From Cellulophaga algicola DSM 14237 (GTDB lineage Bacteria > Bacteroidota > Bacteroidia > Flavobacteriales > Flavobacteriaceae), in the NCBI RefSeq assembly GCF_000186265.1, contig NC_014934.1:1426001-1490000 (forward strand): a DNA stretch of 64,000 nucleotides, written 5' to 3'. The position numbers and the translations under genes are program-made. The stretch's first letter is position 1. The number at the start of each line of letters is the position of its first letter. The notes under the pieces were generated by a model, which was not told where the DNA came from, searched no databases, and saw only the letters and a program-made list of their open reading frames with translations. Positions 7,823 to 16,619 of this stretch are shown here, piece after piece.

Positions 7823-8953
7823 TTAGTTTGGCAATGGCGGCGGAGTATTGCCACCCAAGAAGGTTTTAAGCTCTTCTATTTCATGCAATGCTTTCCAGTT
7901 CTCCATTCCTTGTTTCCAGATAAGTGAATCTTTATTTACCGTTCTGCCCGCAAAAAGTTCTTTTAATTTATCAAAAGGTACAGGCCCCATTTGGGATCCA
8001 CTTACTGCATAATGATATAGCACTTGTACCGGTATTGGTGGCGGAACAGCTGCTTGTTGTAGGTTAGGATTGGTCTGCTGCGACATTTGCGGGTTCATCA
8101 TTCCTCCCATTTGCTGCGCCAGAACAAAGCCCATTCCCATTCCCATACCAGCACCTGCAGTACCACCTTCATTCTTAGCTGCTTCTTCAATAGCTTTTGC
8201 AGTTTTAAACTGTGTGAGTTTGGCCATATCTAGCTTATCTAACCTAGAATACTCGAAGATTTCTTTTTTAAGATCTTCAGGCATGGATACATTTTCAATG
8301 TAGAATTTCTCTAATAAAATTCCTACACGGCCAAATTCTGGCTGCATTACCTCTTGGCATGTTTCTGATAATTCTGTAGTATTTGCAGCATAGAGCTCAA
8401 TAGGCAATTTTGCTTCTCCTACCGTATCTGTAAAACGCGTAACAATTAAACTTTTTAAATGCTCATTAACTTCGTAGTTAGTAAAATTACCATCTGTCCC
8501 TACAACATCTACTACAAATTTTCCAGCATCTTGAATGCGGAAACTATACGTTCCGAAAGCTCTAATTTCCGTTAACCCAAACCGTTCATCATTTAAAATA
8601 ATTGCATTTTTTGTACCCCATTTTTCATCCGTAAACAAATGGGTATTCACAAAATACACCTCTGCTTTAAACGGACTATCAAATCCGTACTTCCACCCTT
8701 TTAAAGTGGTCAGAATTGGTAAATTCTGTGTGCTTAAGGTATAAGTGCCTGGTTTAAAAACATCTGCGAGCTTGCCCTCATTAATAAAAACAGCTACTTG
8801 ACCTTCACGAACAATTAATTTCGCATTATTTTTTATTTCATTCTGGTACCGTTCAAATCTATGAACAATAGTATCGTCTGTACTATCTAGCCATTCTATA
8901 ATATCTATAAATTCATGACTCAGTTTTTTCTTTATTTCGTCAAATAGTCCCAT
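7823..8953 (-). CDS. SPFH-domain protein with C-terminal GYF_2 domain (YdjI-like)
   Basis: A 376-aa protein. Residues about 1-250 form an SPFH/virion-core-like domain of the YdjI type (it begins M-G-L-F-D-E-I-K-K-K and lacks a membrane helix). A glycine/methionine/glutamine-rich linker covers about 263-305, and residues about 315-370 make a GYF_2 domain (Y-H-Y-A-V-S-G-S-Q-M-G-P-V and W-K-Q-G-M-E-N-W), a fold that binds proline-rich peptides. SPFH proteins oligomerise on membranes. It is first in a probable three-gene unit with the zinc-ribbon protein and the phosphatase. Confidence 0.82.
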   Translation of the reverse strand: MGLFDEIKKKLSHEFIDIIEWLDSTDDTIVHRFERYQNEIKNNAKLIVREGQVAVFINEGKLADVFKPGTYTLSTQNLPILTTLKGWKYGFDSPFKAEVYFVNTHLFTDEKWGTKNAIILNDERFGLTEIRAFGTYSFRIQDAGKFVVDVVGTDGNFTNYEVNEHLKSLIVTRFTDTVGEAKLPIELYAANTTELSETCQEVMQPEFGRVGILLEKFYIENVSMPEDLKKEIFEYSRLDKLDMAKLTQFKTAKAIEEAAKNEGGTAGAGMGMGMGFVLAQQMGGMMNPQMSQQTNPNLQQAAVPPPIPVQVLYHYAVSGSQMGPVPFDKLKELFAGRTVNKDSLIWKQGMENWKALHEIEELKTFLGGNTPPPLPN

Positions 8954-9022
8954 TTTGGTTTGTCTTTATTTAATTTTTATCAAGATACCTAATTCCTTAA
9001 AAAGTACCAATACTTGTAATTT

Positions 9023-10159
9023 TTAATTATATTTTACTTTCCTCATAATTCGTAACGATTCCTTTAGAGATCGATATACGTGACCGCTCCTATTTTTTAA
9101 AAGTACTTTAGCATTTTCCATTTGTTCTTTAGCCCCTTCAAATCCGTTTAAAAAACAAATTAAATACGTTGCAGGCAACAACTCAAGATCCTTATTTTCT
9201 AATGCAGATAAAGGTATCTTCTTTTCTATTTTTTGCAACAATACGCTGTTGGCATTAAAAATATGATGGAGAACTTTTTTGTCATATTGTGGTGCTTCAA
9301 AAACCAACTCACTCTGAATGGTATAGGTTCCGTTTTCGTGAAAAGTTATTTTTACCTTTTCTAAAGGATAATATTTTTGCTGTTCTCCTAAACCCAATTG
9401 TACATATTCTACCGTACTAAAAGAATCCTCATCATAACTAATTGTTATTTCATCTAATGCGGAATAAAAAAGTTTTACTTGCTCATTGATCAATTCAATA
9501 TCTACCCGCGAGTAATAGGTTTCGTTATTTACCTTTTTTTTATTCCCCGCCCAACACACAACAAATTGCTCTTTAAACACTTTATAGTTACTGCTTAAAT
9601 CTTTATGGCGGTGGTTTATAAAATCGATAACACCATCTAAAGTTAATTCTATATTATTTCTAGCATGCAACTCTATAGTGGCTACAGCTTCTGAATTGGT
9701 GTCTTTCAATTCTATATCATAACTTTTAGGCAAACTAATACTACCCTCTCTAAAAAAAACAGACCCTCCGTAATATTTCCAGATATTTTTACGGAGTGAA
9801 CAAACTTTTCCTGCAGATTTAATAGTTACTAACCCCACCACTTTACCCTCTGGCAAATGTGGAAACGGAATATTTTCATAAGAAATTAAAGGCGGATTGT
9901 CTAAGTAAGCGTTAACAAGGTTTTGAATTTTGCTGTCATCAAAAAAATCTACTCCTACTATTTTGTTATCTTCATCCTCCACACCAATAACTATAAAAGA
10001 ATTATTGTTAGGGTTGCTATTTGCTAGTGCACAAACGTGTTTTAGAAATTTAGCCTTCCCCTCGCGTTCTCCTATAGTTATAAAACGCTTTTTATCATAA
10101 AAACTATTCTCGTCATTATGAGCAAGAAGGTTTTTTACAAGCAAGCGCTTATTAATCAT
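9023..10159 (-). CDS. AlbA_2 (Schlafen-like) domain protein
   Basis: A 378-aa protein whose first ~125 residues match the AlbA_2/divergent AAA-4 type domain: A-L-A-N-S-N-P-N-N-N-S-F-I-V-I-G-V-E-D followed by I-V-G-V-D. This domain is found in bacterial Schlafen-like putative DNA- or RNA-binding proteins. The rest (about 130-378) has no recognised domain. Its start codon overlaps the stop of the upstream SDR gene by 4 nt (ATGA), so it is translated from the same message as the two oxidoreductases. No enzymatic activity should be assumed. Confidence 0.72.
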   Translation of the reverse strand: MINKRLLVKNLLAHNDENSFYDKKRFITIGEREGKAKFLKHVCALANSNPNNNSFIVIGVEDEDNKIVGVDFFDDSKIQNLVNAYLDNPPLISYENIPFPHLPEGKVVGLVTIKSAGKVCSLRKNIWKYYGGSVFFREGSISLPKSYDIELKDTNSEAVATIELHARNNIELTLDGVIDFINHRHKDLSSNYKVFKEQFVVCWAGNKKKVNNETYYSRVDIELINEQVKLFYSALDEITISYDEDSFSTVEYVQLGLGEQQKYYPLEKVKITFHENGTYTIQSELVFEAPQYDKKVLHHIFNANSVLLQKIEKKIPLSALENKDLELLPATYLICFLNGFEGAKEQMENAKVLLKNRSGHVYRSLKESLRIMRKVKYN

Positions 10160-10911
10160 ACCTTTTTATTTACAATCGTAGCACTTGCTTGAGCTGTTGG
10201 CATCACTATTAAATCTGCAATATTTACATGATAAGGCCTTGTCACTACAAAATAAATAATATCTGCAATGTCTTCTGGTTTTAAAGGTTGAAACCCTTTA
10301 TAGACATTTTCTGCCTTGTGTTCATCGCCTTTGAACCGAACCTTACTAAATTCTGTTTCCACTAAACCAGGATTCACCGCTCCAACCCGTATTCCATAAG
10401 GATTCAAATCCATCAACATTCCTTTTGTTATGGCATCTACCGCATGTTTGCTTGCACAATACACATTACCTTTAGGATACACTTCTTTACCAGCCGTAGA
10501 ACCTATATTAATAATATGACCCGCTTTTTTCGCAATCATTTTTGGAATAATAGCCTTAGATACATACAAAAGTCCTTTTACATTAATATCTAACATAGCA
10601 TCCCAATCGTCCGTATTTCCTTGATCAATAGTATCTAAACCATGTGCATTCCCTGCATTATTAACTAAAATATCAATATCTGTGAAATCTGACGGTAATG
10701 ACTCAATAGCCTCAAAAACGGCAGCCTTGTCCCTAACGTCAAAATTTAAGGTATGTACTTTTGTTTCTTTACCTAACTCCTGCTTTAATGCATTAAGCCT
10801 TTCCTGTCTTCTACCACACAACACCACATTGTAGTTATTTGCAGCGAATAAAATAGCCGTAGATTTCCCTATACCACTGGTTGCCCCTGTTATTAATACT
10901 GTTTTATTCAT
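10156..10911 (-). CDS. Short-chain dehydrogenase/reductase (YdfG-like)
   Basis: A 251-aa classical SDR. The cofactor motif T-G-A-T-S-G-I-G is at residues 8-15, N-N-A-G follows near 88, and the catalytic pair Y-C-A-S-K is near 150, with a conserved serine before it. The overall pattern resembles YdfG, an NADP-dependent 3-hydroxy acid/serine dehydrogenase that also reduces malonic semialdehyde; the substrate here is not determined. It lies between the aldo/keto reductase (21 nt upstream) and the AlbA_2 gene (4-nt overlap), forming a three-gene unit. Confidence 0.9.
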   Translation of the reverse strand: MNKTVLITGATSGIGKSTAILFAANNYNVVLCGRRQERLNALKQELGKETKVHTLNFDVRDKAAVFEAIESLPSDFTDIDILVNNAGNAHGLDTIDQGNTDDWDAMLDINVKGLLYVSKAIIPKMIAKKAGHIINIGSTAGKEVYPKGNVYCASKHAVDAITKGMLMDLNPYGIRVGAVNPGLVETEFSKVRFKGDEHKAENVYKGFQPLKPEDIADIIYFVVTRPYHVNIADLIVMPTAQASATIVNKKV

Positions 10912-10932
10912 GCCTCTCTTTAAAATTTTTAG

Positions 10933-11805
10933 TTATGCTACTTCTTTTCCTTGACTTGCTTCTAACAATAAAAACCAATCTTGTAGCTCTACATCTAGTT
11001 CTATTGCCGCAACTGATTCTGATAATCGCTCAAAATTTGTTGTCCCAACCACAGGAAATATTGATGCCGGATGCTTTAGCAGCCAAGCTAATAAAATTTG
11101 ACTTTCGGTGGCATTATATTTCTCTATAAGGGATACAAGTACTTTTTTTATTCTATCTGTTTGAGCATCATTTACTTTAAAATAAGTCCCCAATGGACTC
11201 CAACACATCGCAAACCTTTTATGCACCATACAATCATCCAAAGTACCATCAGTCATTGTATCATGCTGTGTCAATGACAATTCTACTTGATTTGCAGAAA
11301 CAGGAATTGCTGTTTCTAATAAAGCTATTTGGTTTGCTGTGAAATTAGAAACCCCGAATTTTTTTATTTTTCCAGAGTTTTTGAGACTTAATACGGCTTC
11401 CGCTACTTCTTCTGGTTGTAAAAGCGGACTTGGTCTATGCAGCAGTAAAACATCTAAATATTCTGTATTTAGTTTTTTTAAGGATTGTTCTGTCGATGAA
11501 ATAATATACTCTTTATCGTATTGATAATGCTTTACCTTATTTTCTCTCCCAGTAATCATTTGAATTCCGCATTTACTTATAAATTGAACTTTAGACCTAT
11601 CAATAGTACTCGCTTTAAATGCTTTTCCAAAAGCTGTTTCTGTTCCATAATCTCCATAAATATCTGCATGATCAAACGTCGTAATCCCAAGGCTTATACA
11701 TTGTTCCATTAAGGAGGCCATTTCTTGTGTAGAAAGTTGTTTTCCCCAACTTCCCCAAGTCATAGTTCCTGCAATAATTTTCGAATAATTTGTCTTATTT
11801 CCCAT
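10933..11805 (-). CDS. Aldo/keto reductase
   Basis: A 290-aa TIM-barrel NADP-dependent oxidoreductase. The catalytic tetrad is recognisable: Asp45 and Tyr50 in F-D-H-A-D-I-Y-G, the lysine in I-S-K-C-G near 83, and the histidine in L-L-L-H-R near 121. The C-terminal part has the cofactor-binding region around F-P-V-V-G-T-T. It resembles the YdhF subgroup. It is the first gene of the minus-strand unit and is divergent from the MoxR gene across a 148-bp region that must hold both promoters. Substrate unknown. Confidence 0.9.
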   Translation of the reverse strand: MGNKTNYSKIIAGTMTWGSWGKQLSTQEMASLMEQCISLGITTFDHADIYGDYGTETAFGKAFKASTIDRSKVQFISKCGIQMITGRENKVKHYQYDKEYIISSTEQSLKKLNTEYLDVLLLHRPSPLLQPEEVAEAVLSLKNSGKIKKFGVSNFTANQIALLETAIPVSANQVELSLTQHDTMTDGTLDDCMVHKRFAMCWSPLGTYFKVNDAQTDRIKKVLVSLIEKYNATESQILLAWLLKHPASIFPVVGTTNFERLSESVAAIELDVELQDWFLLLEASQGKEVA

Positions 11806-11953
11806 CAGAATGTGAAATTAAAAAATAAATACCTTAAAGCCTTCATAAAACTTAGGCCTTTTGTTAATTTTTAACCAATTGTTAACAGCGCATATCTAAA
11901 TAAATTTTCAATTTGCGTATCAATTTATTAGCTTGTCCAAATATATAATACAT

Positions 11954-12955
11954 ATGGAAGAAAATACTTCAATCGATATTAGTGCTATCAACGAGAAAAT
12001 TGCGCGAGAAAGTGCTTTTATAGATTTATTAATGCTAGAGATGAACAAAGTAATTGTTGGTCAAAAGTATATGGTAGAACGATTACTAATTGGGCTCTTA
12101 GGCCAAGGTCATATTCTACTTGAAGGTGTACCTGGTTTAGCAAAGACTTTAGCGATTAACACCTTAGCAAAAGCTGTAAAAGGTAGTTTTAGCAGAATAC
12201 AGTTTACACCAGATTTATTACCCGCAGATGTTGTTGGTACCATGATATTTAATATGAAAGAGAATGATTTTTCTATTAAAAAAGGACCAATCTTTGCCAA
12301 CTTTGTTTTAGCAGATGAAATTAACCGTGCACCTGCAAAAGTGCAATCGGCACTTTTAGAAGCAATGCAAGAAAAGCAAGTAACTATTGGCGACCAAACA
12401 TTTATTCTAGACAAACCATTTTTAGTAATGGCTACGCAAAACCCAATTGAGCAAGAAGGTACATACCCTTTACCAGAGGCTCAAATTGACCGTTTTATGC
12501 TAAAAACGGTAATTGATTATCCTAAAATGAATGAGGAGCAATTAATTATGCGCCAGAATCTAAGTGGTAATTACGAGCAAGTAAATGCTGTGGTTACTAC
12601 GGAACAAATACTTAGTGCACAAAAAGCGGTGAGAGAAGTATATATGGATGAAAAGATTGAAAAATATATCTTAGACATCATCTTTGCCACACGTTACCCA
12701 GAAAAATACAAGTTAGAAGATTTAAAACCACTAATTAGTTTTGGAGCTTCTCCAAGAGGAAGTATTAACTTAGCAAATGCAGCTAAATGTTATGCCTTTA
12801 TTAAAAGAAGAGGTTATGTTGTTCCTGAAGATGTTAGAGCTGTAGTACATGATGTTTTAAGACATAGAATTGGTATTACCTATGAAGCAGAAGCAGAAAA
12901 TGTAACCTCAGTAGATATTATCAATAAAATTGTAAACGAAATAGAAGTGCCTTAA
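11954..12955 (+). CDS. MoxR-family AAA+ ATPase
   Basis: A 333-aa AAA+ ATPase heading the Bat (Bacteroides aerotolerance-type) operon. Motifs are Walker A G-V-P-G-L-A-K-T (near 59), Walker B L-A-D-E-I-N-R-A-P (near 120) and the sensor/arginine segment A-T-Q-N-P-I-E-Q-E-G through Q-I-D-R-F. MoxR ATPases act as chaperone-like partners of von Willebrand A proteins, several of which follow. A longer reading from a TTG at 11933 is possible, but the ATG at 11954 gives the usual family N-terminus and is preferred. Confidence 0.93.
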   Translation: MEENTSIDISAINEKIARESAFIDLLMLEMNKVIVGQKYMVERLLIGLLGQGHILLEGVPGLAKTLAINTLAKAVKGSFSRIQFTPDLLPADVVGTMIFNMKENDFSIKKGPIFANFVLADEINRAPAKVQSALLEAMQEKQVTIGDQTFILDKPFLVMATQNPIEQEGTYPLPEAQIDRFMLKTVIDYPKMNEEQLIMRQNLSGNYEQVNAVVTTEQILSAQKAVREVYMDEKIEKYILDIIFATRYPEKYKLEDLKPLISFGASPRGSINLANAAKCYAFIKRRGYVVPEDVRAVVHDVLRHRIGITYEAEAENVTSVDIINKIVNEIEVP

Positions 12956-13065
12956 ATCTCATCCTAAATCCTTCCACAAATGAGGGAGGACTTTACAAGA
13001 GGTGCTAAAAATTAAATTTTTTAAAAGACCTTTCTCACTTAGAGAGAGGGTTGGGAGAGAGGAAA
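12956..13065. repeat. Intergenic palindromic elements inside the Bat operon
   Basis: Two short hairpins occupy the MoxR-DUF58 gap: CCTTCC/GGGAGG near 12973-12992 and CTTTCTC/GAGAGAG near 13030-13048. They resemble interspersed palindromic repeats seen between flavobacterial genes. The purine-rich right arm of the second runs up to GAGAGGAAA just before the DUF58 ATG, so the fold could mask or present the ribosome-binding site. No other copy was noticed in this window. Confidence 0.4.
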
Positions 13066-13932
13066 ATGGATACCAAAGAGTTATTAAAAAAAGTTCGTAA
13101 AATTGAGATTAAGACGCGTCGTCTTTCTGACCATATTTTTGGAGGGGAATACCATTCCACTTTCAAAGGTAGAGGTATGACGTTTAGCGAAGTACGTCAA
13201 TACCAATTTGGTGATGACGTCCGTGCTATTGATTGGAATGTAACTGCTAGATATAACGAACCTTACATTAAAGTTTTTGAAGAAGAAAGAGAACTCACCA
13301 TGATGCTTGTGGTAGACGTAAGTGGCTCTGAGCTTTTTGGTTCTTCTAATCAATTCAAAAATGAAATTATTACGGAGATATCTGCAACCCTTGCTTTCTC
13401 CGCATTACAGAATAATGATAAGATTGGATTGATTTTATTTTCTGATCAAATAGAACTTTTCATTCCTCCTAAAAAGGGGAAAAGTCATGTTTTAAGAATC
13501 ATCAGAGAATTAATAGAATTTACCCCAAAAAGTAATAAGACGGATTTAGCCGTAGCACTGAAGTATTTAACCCGTGTTATGAAGAAAAAAGCTATTGTTT
13601 TTGTACTATCTGATTTTATCACGGAAGACTACTTACAAACCTTACGCATCACAGGAAAAAAACATGATGTTACCGGAATTCGTGTTTATGATGAACGGGA
13701 AGAAACCATACCAAATATAGGAATGGTACAAATGGAAGATGTAGAAACCGGCCAATTACAATTAGTAAACACACAATCTAAGAAAGTACGCCTTAGCTAT
13801 GGCAAATACTACCAAGAACGAGTAGACTATTTTCAGAATACGTTTTCAAAATCGGGCTGTGGGGTACTAGCATGCCGAGTAGATGAAAGCTATGTCAAAA
13901 AATTATTAGGGTATTTTAAGCGAAGAGGATAA
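13066..13932 (+). CDS. DUF58 domain protein of the Bat operon
   Basis: A 288-aa protein of the DUF58/VWA-like family. Early residues carry the diagnostic G-x-G-M-x-F-S-E-V-R-Q-Y and D-x-V-R-A-I-D-W-N signatures (about 33-60), and a degenerate metal-ion-dependent adhesion motif D-V-S-G-S lies near 85-89. I choose ATG 13066, preceded by GAGAGGAAA, over a TTG at 13051. MoxR and DUF58 genes travel together widely; DUF58 is thought to be a cofactor or client of the MoxR ATPase. It is followed by the next gene after a single base. Confidence 0.88.
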   Translation: MDTKELLKKVRKIEIKTRRLSDHIFGGEYHSTFKGRGMTFSEVRQYQFGDDVRAIDWNVTARYNEPYIKVFEEERELTMMLVVDVSGSELFGSSNQFKNEIITEISATLAFSALQNNDKIGLILFSDQIELFIPPKKGKSHVLRIIRELIEFTPKSNKTDLAVALKYLTRVMKKKAIVFVLSDFITEDYLQTLRITGKKHDVTGIRVYDEREETIPNIGMVQMEDVETGQLQLVNTQSKKVRLSYGKYYQERVDYFQNTFSKSGCGVLACRVDESYVKKLLGYFKRRG

Positions 13933-13933
13933 C

Positions 13934-15586
13934 ATGATAAACTTTAATTACATACTTATTTCTTGCTTTTCGTTTTGTAAACGAAACTTACTGTTATGCC
14001 TATTACTGGCGACCACCATTGGGTGGTCACAATCTAACCCTAAAGTAGCTTCTGGTGTCGATATAAAAGACATCAAAATTGGAGAGCAAATAAATTTCAC
14101 TGTCAATGTACGTATTGATAGCATAGACCAAGTAACCTTTCCTGAAGGACAATCTTTTGCTCCTCTAGAAATGGTAGAATCTTTTGCTACAGATACTATT
14201 CCGGAAAATGGCAAACTCACGCTGATAAAAAAATATGCATTAACCCAATTTGATTCTGGGACTTATACATTACCACAGCAAAAAGTAATTATTAATCAAA
14301 AAATATTCTCTACCGATTCTGTCAATATCTATGTAAATACAATTCCCGTAGATACCATAGCGCAACAACTATTTGATATCAAAGACATTATTAATGTTGA
14401 GAAGAAAAATAGCTTCCCTTGGTTTTGGACTCTTGTAATAATAGGAAGTATCTTAATACTTGCTGGATTGTTATATTTCTTTATCTGGAGAAAAAAGAAG
14501 CTTACAGAAGAGGAGAAAGTTGCATTATTACCACCGTATGATAGAGCAATGTTAGAATTAAAGAAATTAGAAAATTCTAAATACCTAATTCAAGATGAAT
14601 ACAAACAGTATTATTCTGAACTAACTGCAATTGTCCGTTCTTATTTAGAAGAAGATGTACATATTTCTGCTTTAGAAAGCACAACAGACCAGTTAATTGA
14701 GAAATTAGAAATGCTTAAAGATGCTGGAAATTTGAAATTAGATGGAGATACCATTCATCAATTTAAAAATATATTACAGACATCAGATTTAGTGAAATTT
14801 GCTAAATCTAAGCCAGACACTTCTGTTGCAGAACAAGACAGAAAAGCTATTGAAAATATTGTCACAAAAACAAAAGACGCAATACCGCCGCCAACAGAAG
14901 AAGAACTATTACAACGCGAGGAATATTTAGAAGAGTTAGAACGTAAAAAACATCGCAATAAAATTATTATTACCGTAGTAATTGCTGCTTCCGTTTTGAT
15001 CATCTCAACAGTAACAGCAGTTAGTTATTTTGGATTTAGTTATGTAAAGGATACAATCCTAGGACACCCAACTAAAGAATTATTAGAAACAGAATGGATC
15101 TCTAGCACCTATGGCTACCCTCCTATTACGATAGAAACTCCAAAAGTTTTAATACGACAGGAATTTGAGATAACACCTGAATTAAAAGCTGATATTAAAG
15201 AGGCACAGGTTTTCATGTATAAAAGTTCTATTGGGTTATTTTCGGTAGGAGTTTCTTCTATTACACTTACGAAACCCGTAGAACCAGACACTGAATTATC
15301 TATAAACGCAGTGCTACAACAATTTGAGGCCCAAGGAGCAAAAAATATTATAACTAAGACGGAAGAATTTACTACGGTAGGTGCCGTAAAAGGAATAAAA
15401 ACATACGGTACTGGTAAGTTTTCGGTATCCGAATCAAAAGATCTTGTAAATGGAGAATATGCTATTGTAACATTTGGTGGCAAAGGATTTCAACAGCAAA
15501 TTATCCTTACTTGGCTGGAGGAAGACATGTACGCAAAAGAAGTAGTAGACCGTATTTTATCAACCATAGATGTAAAAACAGAATAA
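13934..15586 (+). CDS. Bat-operon membrane protein, 550 aa, function unknown
   Basis: A protein positioned between DUF58 and BatA. An N-terminal hydrophobic segment (about 17-33) acts as signal or anchor, residues about 37-145 form a periplasmic beta-rich domain like the N-terminus of BatD-type proteins, a second transmembrane helix is at about 162-184, then a long helical cytoplasmic region (185-340, ending in a Glu/Arg/Lys-rich stretch), a third helix at about 343-365 and a C-terminal domain (370-550). The last domain resembles none I can name. Proteins at this position occur in flavobacterial Bat operons; a membrane scaffold for the VWA proteins is a reasonable inference. Confidence 0.65.
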   Translation: MINFNYILISCFSFCKRNLLLCLLLATTIGWSQSNPKVASGVDIKDIKIGEQINFTVNVRIDSIDQVTFPEGQSFAPLEMVESFATDTIPENGKLTLIKKYALTQFDSGTYTLPQQKVIINQKIFSTDSVNIYVNTIPVDTIAQQLFDIKDIINVEKKNSFPWFWTLVIIGSILILAGLLYFFIWRKKKLTEEEKVALLPPYDRAMLELKKLENSKYLIQDEYKQYYSELTAIVRSYLEEDVHISALESTTDQLIEKLEMLKDAGNLKLDGDTIHQFKNILQTSDLVKFAKSKPDTSVAEQDRKAIENIVTKTKDAIPPPTEEELLQREEYLEELERKKHRNKIIITVVIAASVLIISTVTAVSYFGFSYVKDTILGHPTKELLETEWISSTYGYPPITIETPKVLIRQEFEITPELKADIKEAQVFMYKSSIGLFSVGVSSITLTKPVEPDTELSINAVLQQFEAQGAKNIITKTEEFTTVGAVKGIKTYGTGKFSVSESKDLVNGEYAIVTFGGKGFQQQIILTWLEEDMYAKEVVDRILSTIDVKTE

Positions 15587-15589
15587 TAA

Positions 15590-16588
15590 ATGCTTGAGAA
15601 TATAGAATTTGCTAATCCACAATTTTTTTGGTTGTTTTCACTACTTCCAGTAGCTGTGCTTTGGTATTTTTTTAAGCGTAGAAAAGAAACTGCTTCTTTA
15701 AAAATTGCAAGCATCAAAGGTTTTTCTACTGATAGTTTGCTACCCAAATTAAAGCCGTTACTTTTTATACTTCGTTTGCTTGCCCTAGCTGCAATTATTG
15801 TAGCACTTGCCAGACCACAAACAGAAGATATTTCTACAAAAACAAAAACGACCAAAGGTATAGACATTGTTATGGCTATTGATGTTTCTTCTAGTATGCT
15901 TGCTAGAGATTTAAAACCAAACCGTTTAGCCTCCTTAAAGAAAGTAGCCGCAGATTTCATTAAAAAAAGACCTAATGACCGTATTGGCTTAGTGGTCTAT
16001 GCTGGTGAAAGCTATACTAAAACGCCCATTACTAGCGACAAAGGCATTGTGTTAAATGCCTTAAAAGAAATTACCTATGGCAGTTTAGAAGATGGTACAG
16101 CAATAGGTATGGGCTTAGCTACCTCTGTAAACAGGTTAAAAGAGAGCAAAGCTTTGAGCAAGGTTATTATTCTACTTACTGATGGCATAAACAACTCTGG
16201 TTTTATAGAACCACAAACAGCGGCAGAATTAGCTGTAGAATATGACATAAAAACGTATACCATAGGACTAGGTACTAACGGAAATGCCCTTTCACCAATA
16301 GCCATAAATAGCGATGGTTCTTTTAGATACGGAATGAAACCGGTAGAAATAGACGAAGGACTTTTAGAGCAAATAGCTAAAACAACTGGCGGCGCTTATT
16401 TTAGAGCAACCAACAATGAAAGTTTAGCGTCTATTTATGACGAAATAAATAAATTAGAAAAAACAGAAATAGAAGAGTTTAAATACACCAGATTTGAAGA
16501 AAGATATAGACCTTGGATTTTTCTAGCTGGTATTTTATTACTCGTAGAGTGGTTATTGAGAAACACGCTATTTAGAAGTTTTATATAA
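15590..16588 (+). CDS. batA: BatA, von Willebrand factor A membrane protein
   Basis: A 332-aa VWA protein anchored by hydrophobic segments at about 10-28, 55-75 and near the C-terminus (306-325). The VWA domain spans about 85-285 with an intact MIDAS D-V-S-S-S-M near residue 98 and the later T-D-G-I-N-N. Bat proteins were named from Bacteroides aerotolerance; they form an envelope-associated complex with the MoxR ATPase, though the original oxygen phenotype is debated. It begins 3 nt after the preceding stop. Confidence 0.92.
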   Translation: MLENIEFANPQFFWLFSLLPVAVLWYFFKRRKETASLKIASIKGFSTDSLLPKLKPLLFILRLLALAAIIVALARPQTEDISTKTKTTKGIDIVMAIDVSSSMLARDLKPNRLASLKKVAADFIKKRPNDRIGLVVYAGESYTKTPITSDKGIVLNALKEITYGSLEDGTAIGMGLATSVNRLKESKALSKVIILLTDGINNSGFIEPQTAAELAVEYDIKTYTIGLGTNGNALSPIAINSDGSFRYGMKPVEIDEGLLEQIAKTTGGAYFRATNNESLASIYDEINKLEKTEIEEFKYTRFEERYRPWIFLAGILLLVEWLLRNTLFRSFI

Positions 16589-16619
16589 GTGTAAATTTTA
16601 GCACAACAAGAATTTTAAA

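Noticed and set aside
11933-11953. Longer MoxR reading from TTG
   Set aside because: The ATG at 11954 gives the normal family N-terminus; the extra seven codons have no support.
15490-15960. 156-aa minus-strand open frame
   Set aside because: It is antisense to the batA start and the end of the preceding gene, both strongly supported.
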